Notes under the pieces: model-generated
Seen by the model: only the letters and a program-made list of their open reading frames with translations
The model's database searches: none
Told to the model about the DNA's origin: nothing
Assembly: GCA_964221845.1 (NCBI GenBank)
Contig: CAXPZW010000010.1
Location: 1-26,894 of the forward strand
Direction of reading: 5' to 3'
Length of the DNA stretch: 26,894 bases
From: CAXPZW01 sp964221845
GTDB taxonomy: Bacteria > Bacteroidota > Bacteroidia > Flavobacteriales_D > Sanyastnellaceae
Part shown: positions 24,561 through 26,894 of the stretch, piece after piece
Position numbering within the stretch: position 1 is the stretch's first letter
Layout: each line of letters begins with the position of its first letter
Program-made: the position numbers and the translations under genes

Positions 24561-26504
24561 TCAGTGCGGTGCTTTGCTTCTGTAAAACCAGTGCATTACT
24601 GCCATGTGTGCCATGCTGAGGCAAGACAAAAACACAAAAAACAATGCGATCAGATTACCGGTCCACAGGCCGCGCAGCCACCAGAATACTCCCAGGGTGG
24701 CTACTGCACCAAGCGTAAACGGCAAGGCACGCCGGTACAATTCAAAGTGAGTCGTGCGCAAGTCCTGGCGCAAGGCTTGCCAGCCCGCAATGCTGTGTTG
24801 ACCAATGAAGTACAGTCCGAAGGTGAGTAAGACAGGCAATTCTGCGCCCACAATCAGCATGAGGGCGGTCAAGGTGAGGGCGTAGGCATGACGCACCAAA
24901 CCTACAAGGGCGCTCCCGGTGAGCAGCACAAAGCCCAAAGCTTCCAGCGCTGGCACCGTGGCAAGTTGCACGCCCATATCAGTGAGGATTGACAAGGTCT
25001 CTGTGGCGTGAGTGAGTAGGATCCCCAGAAGCAAACTCGTGCCCCAGATCAAGCTGCCCGCTTTGCTTTTGACACCCCAGTGGTGCAAGTCGGTTTGACC
25101 AAAGTGCCAGGCAGAAAGGGCCAGGAAAGCCACAAGCGCAGCTGCCGGTAGCCACCACCACAACGCGCCCATGGCAGCCATGATGGCCAAATAGGCGGGG
25201 ATCATAGGGAGCATTCGCCCACCGTTCCACCGGCGCATCAGGTCCAAGTCTAGCGCTCCGTGGGGCAGTCCAACCGCAAGGAGCCCTGCGGCTAGAAGCA
25301 CTGCCGATACCGTAAACGTGATGGTCGGGAATGCAGATGCGAACGAGTTCAATACCAGGGCAATCACACACAAAAATGCGGCATGCACGGTGGGGTTGGC
25401 GCTTTCCAATTGCAACGCGGCTTTGAGGAAAGGACGCCAGGGCAAACGGCTAAAAATCCGGAGCTCTTGCCCCACTGACGTGTTCTCATTGAGGAAGGTC
25501 AAGAGGTTGTTTGGACGGGTGTGTTGGAGCAACGACCGCAGCACGCGTGTGCCCGTTGCCGCAGAGGTATGGGTCAAGTGCAGAAGCACTTTGTCATACC
25601 AACCGTGTCGCCCGCGCCGCATGGGCGCAGGGGTTTGGGCCGGATTTTGGGCATGGCCATGTGCAGCGCAGAGCATGTTCCAAAAGGCATACCCTGTGCT
25701 GGGTTTGATGGCGTTTGCACGGGCGCCTGTTTGCACGACCCCCTGGTGGTAGGGGTCACTCAAATCAGCCGTGGTCATGGGGATGCGTCCTGCTTCTGTG
25801 CTGGTCACTGTGTAGGGGCCAACGTGGGCGAGGTAGTCGACCAACAAGTCCTTGGCCTCAGAGTTGGAGATGGATTCGCGGTCAAACCGAGTCACCTCCA
25901 CCAGTGCCTCGTTGGGCGCAAATGGCAGCACATACATGAATTGGGTGTGCCCGGTATCAGGTAAGCGAAAGTCCATCATTCGGAACATCTCAGGGTTCCA
26001 ATGAGGATGGTCGGTACGGACGCGCCAACCGACAAAAGATTGCCACAGAAACGGGTGAGCGTCACTGGGTGCTTTTGGGGTGCGACCGTCGTAAATGCGT
26101 TTGGCTTGAAGGGTGTGCGTTCCGCTGCGTACTTGAAAATCCCCATCGGTGCCCGACCAATAGGCAGCTTCTTGATAAAGGGTCGCACCGACTTGGCGAA
26201 GACAGTTTTTCACCTCGTTGTGCAAGGATTCACCCGGGATATAATGGTAAACCAGTCCTTCGAGGTCTTGCGGGGCGGACTCAAAGGCTACCGACGACCA
26301 TCGGTGTTGGATCACGTCTTGGACATGCGCAAGTTTCGGGTCATCAGGCGAAGCCCAAAAACAATACGTCTTGCTGCAAAGCACGTCGGGATTTGGCTCG
26401 AAAACGGCAATGCGTTTGCCTGCCAGTGCACCGCTATGGTGCAGGGCCAGCAGCATGTTGGCGTTGCCGCCTCCCATTCCGAGAAAAATCCAATCGTAGT
26501 GCAT
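24561..26504 (-). CDS. Fused lycopene beta-cyclase (CrtY) and beta-carotene 15,15'-dioxygenase (Blh)
   Basis: One uninterrupted frame of 647 codons carries two enzymes. Residues 1 to about 365 are a CrtY-type lycopene cyclase: FAD-binding GMGGGNAN at 10-17, SKTYCFW at 44-50, QFMYVLPFAPNEALVEVTRF at 188-207, GRIPMT at 239-244 and PSTGYAFWN at 268-276. Residues from about 370 are a polytopic Blh/Brp dioxygenase with iron-ligand-type histidines in LPHGALD (H415), AWHFGQTD (H467), GQHSIAGW (H570) and MAHMAVMHW (H633, H638). It has about seven to eight membrane segments. The two activities are consecutive: lycopene to beta-carotene, then cleavage to two retinals. The joint near 365-385 contains no leftover start or stop. 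It follows the rhodopsin gene on the same strand, consistent with chromophore supply. Stand-alone CrtY is about 380 residues and Blh about 280, so neither half is truncated. Confidence 0.93.
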   Translation of the reverse strand: MHYDWIFLGMGGGNANMLLALHHSGALAGKRIAVFEPNPDVLCSKTYCFWASPDDPKLAHVQDVIQHRWSSVAFESAPQDLEGLVYHYIPGESLHNEVKNCLRQVGATLYQEAAYWSGTDGDFQVRSGTHTLQAKRIYDGRTPKAPSDAHPFLWQSFVGWRVRTDHPHWNPEMFRMMDFRLPDTGHTQFMYVLPFAPNEALVEVTRFDRESISNSEAKDLLVDYLAHVGPYTVTSTEAGRIPMTTADLSDPYHQGVVQTGARANAIKPSTGYAFWNMLCAAHGHAQNPAQTPAPMRRGRHGWYDKVLLHLTHTSAATGTRVLRSLLQHTRPNNLLTFLNENTSVGQELRIFSRLPWRPFLKAALQLESANPTVHAAFLCVIALVLNSFASAFPTITFTVSAVLLAAGLLAVGLPHGALDLDLMRRWNGGRMLPMIPAYLAIMAAMGALWWWLPAAALVAFLALSAWHFGQTDLHHWGVKSKAGSLIWGTSLLLGILLTHATETLSILTDMGVQLATVPALEALGFVLLTGSALVGLVRHAYALTLTALMLIVGAELPVLLTFGLYFIGQHSIAGWQALRQDLRTTHFELYRRALPFTLGAVATLGVFWWLRGLWTGNLIALFFVFLSCLSMAHMAVMHWFYRSKAPH

Positions 26505-26519
26505 TGCCTGGGAGATAAA

Positions 26520-26553
26520 ACAAAGCCCGCTCCCCTAACAGAGCGGGCTTTGT
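26520..26553 (-). terminator. Intrinsic terminator between rhodopsin and crtY-blh genes
   Basis: ACAAAGCCCGCTC (26520-26532) and GAGCGGGCTTTGT (26541-26553) form a perfect 13-bp stem with an 8-nt loop. On the minus strand it is followed by TTTTATC. It begins 21 bp after the rhodopsin stop and ends 15 bp before the crtY-blh ATG. There is no room for a normal promoter after it, so expression of the fusion seems to need readthrough or initiation within or before the stem. Confidence 0.88.
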
Positions 26554-26574
26554 CATGAAAGGAAACACAATTAA

Positions 26575-26894
26575 TTAGGCGGCAGCCTGTTCTTTGGCGC
26601 CTGAGGTCACGGCCAGTGCGTAGATCACCAGACCGAAGCCAATTTTGTTGACTGCATCACCAATGTTGTAGACCACATCCATGGCAGCACTTGCTGCTTC
26701 AGGGTCACTCACCAGTTGCATACCAAACAATCCGCCCGGAGTTCCCAGGATGTAGCCCAGCGGGTAAATGGCCCAGCCCACGAGTACAAACCAGAACAGT
26801 ACGCGTACTGCTTTTTCAACGGCAGGTCCGGCGTTTTTGGCCAGTTGAGCCACTTCGCCTTTCCAAACCAACCAAACGATGTAGAAGTATGCGG
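26575..26894 (-). CDS. Microbial rhodopsin (proteorhodopsin-like), C-terminal part
   Basis: About 105 codons of the 3' end are present; the 5' part lies beyond the right edge, and no start is assigned. The visible chain begins in the end of helix E (AYFYIVWLVWKGEVA). It continues with helix F (VRVLFWFVLVGWAIYPLGYIL, with the retinal-pocket W, Y and P) and helix G (VVYNIGDAVNKIGFGLVIYALAV). That last segment holds the second counter-ion Asp and the Schiff-base Lys. This matches type I rhodopsins of the proteorhodopsin group. Helix C, which carries the DTE/NDQ-type residues separating proton, sodium and chloride pumps, is not in the window, and neither is the spectral-tuning residue. The gene is followed by a terminator and the crtY-blh fusion. 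Confidence 0.93.
   Translation of the reverse strand, partial: AYFYIVWLVWKGEVAQLAKNAGPAVEKAVRVLFWFVLVGWAIYPLGYILGTPGGLFGMQLVSDPEAASAAMDVVYNIGDAVNKIGFGLVIYALAVTSGAKEQAAA

Noticed and set aside
1..26894. CRISPR arrays, tRNA/rRNA genes, insertion sequences, phage or toxin-antitoxin modules
   Set aside because: I looked for regularly spaced repeats, cloverleaf-like sequences, transposase motifs and small paired ORFs and found none that I could support.

Overview
The window looks like chromosomal DNA of a free-living aquatic member of the Bacteroidota, probably order Flavobacteriales. The evidence is: several secreted proteins with type IX secretion (T9SS) C-terminal sorting domains; a TonB receptor with a carboxypeptidase-like N-terminal domain; DnaE carrying an N-terminal exonuclease domain; YebC beginning MGRAFEYR; TAnnTTTG-type promoter elements; and a rhodopsin/retinal locus. 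The base composition looks GC-rich for that order (judged by eye, not computed). I saw no tRNA, rRNA, CRISPR array, insertion sequence or phage gene.

Layout. Positions 1-4916 (minus strand) hold a tightly packed probable operon: apaG, a secreted serine hydrolase, a GH113-like lipoprotein, a DUF3810 membrane metallopeptidase-like protein, and an L-type lectin cut by the left edge. Two junctions are TGATG stop/start overlaps. A strong terminator at 4945-4970 separates this from a TonB-dependent receptor and a carboxypeptidase-like regulatory protein (5128-8413). Next come tpx and folE (8544-9726, minus), 4 bp apart. A 323-bp divergent regulatory region with nested palindromes separates folE from dnaE (10050-14321, plus), which overlaps a small lipoprotein gene by 4 bp.

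Positions 15022-17554 (minus) hold an extracellular beta-propeller protein, thioredoxin and YebC, with terminators after trxA and yebC. At 17881-21429 a DUF58 protein (minus) and a large FG-GAP/ASPIC surface protein (plus) diverge from an 81-bp spacer. The latter converges on a Nudix-like winged-helix regulator with stop codons sharing one CTAG. A vanadium-haloperoxidase-type PAP2 enzyme follows (22234-24300).

The most notable part is the right end (24561-26894, minus). The 3' part of a microbial rhodopsin gene is followed by a perfect 13-bp-stem intrinsic terminator and then by a single 647-codon ORF. That ORF joins a lycopene beta-cyclase (CrtY) to a beta-carotene 15,15'-dioxygenase (Blh). 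The fusion should perform the last two steps to retinal (lycopene to beta-carotene to retinal) beside the gene for the protein that uses retinal. The terminator between the two genes suggests that pump and chromophore enzyme are made in unequal amounts.
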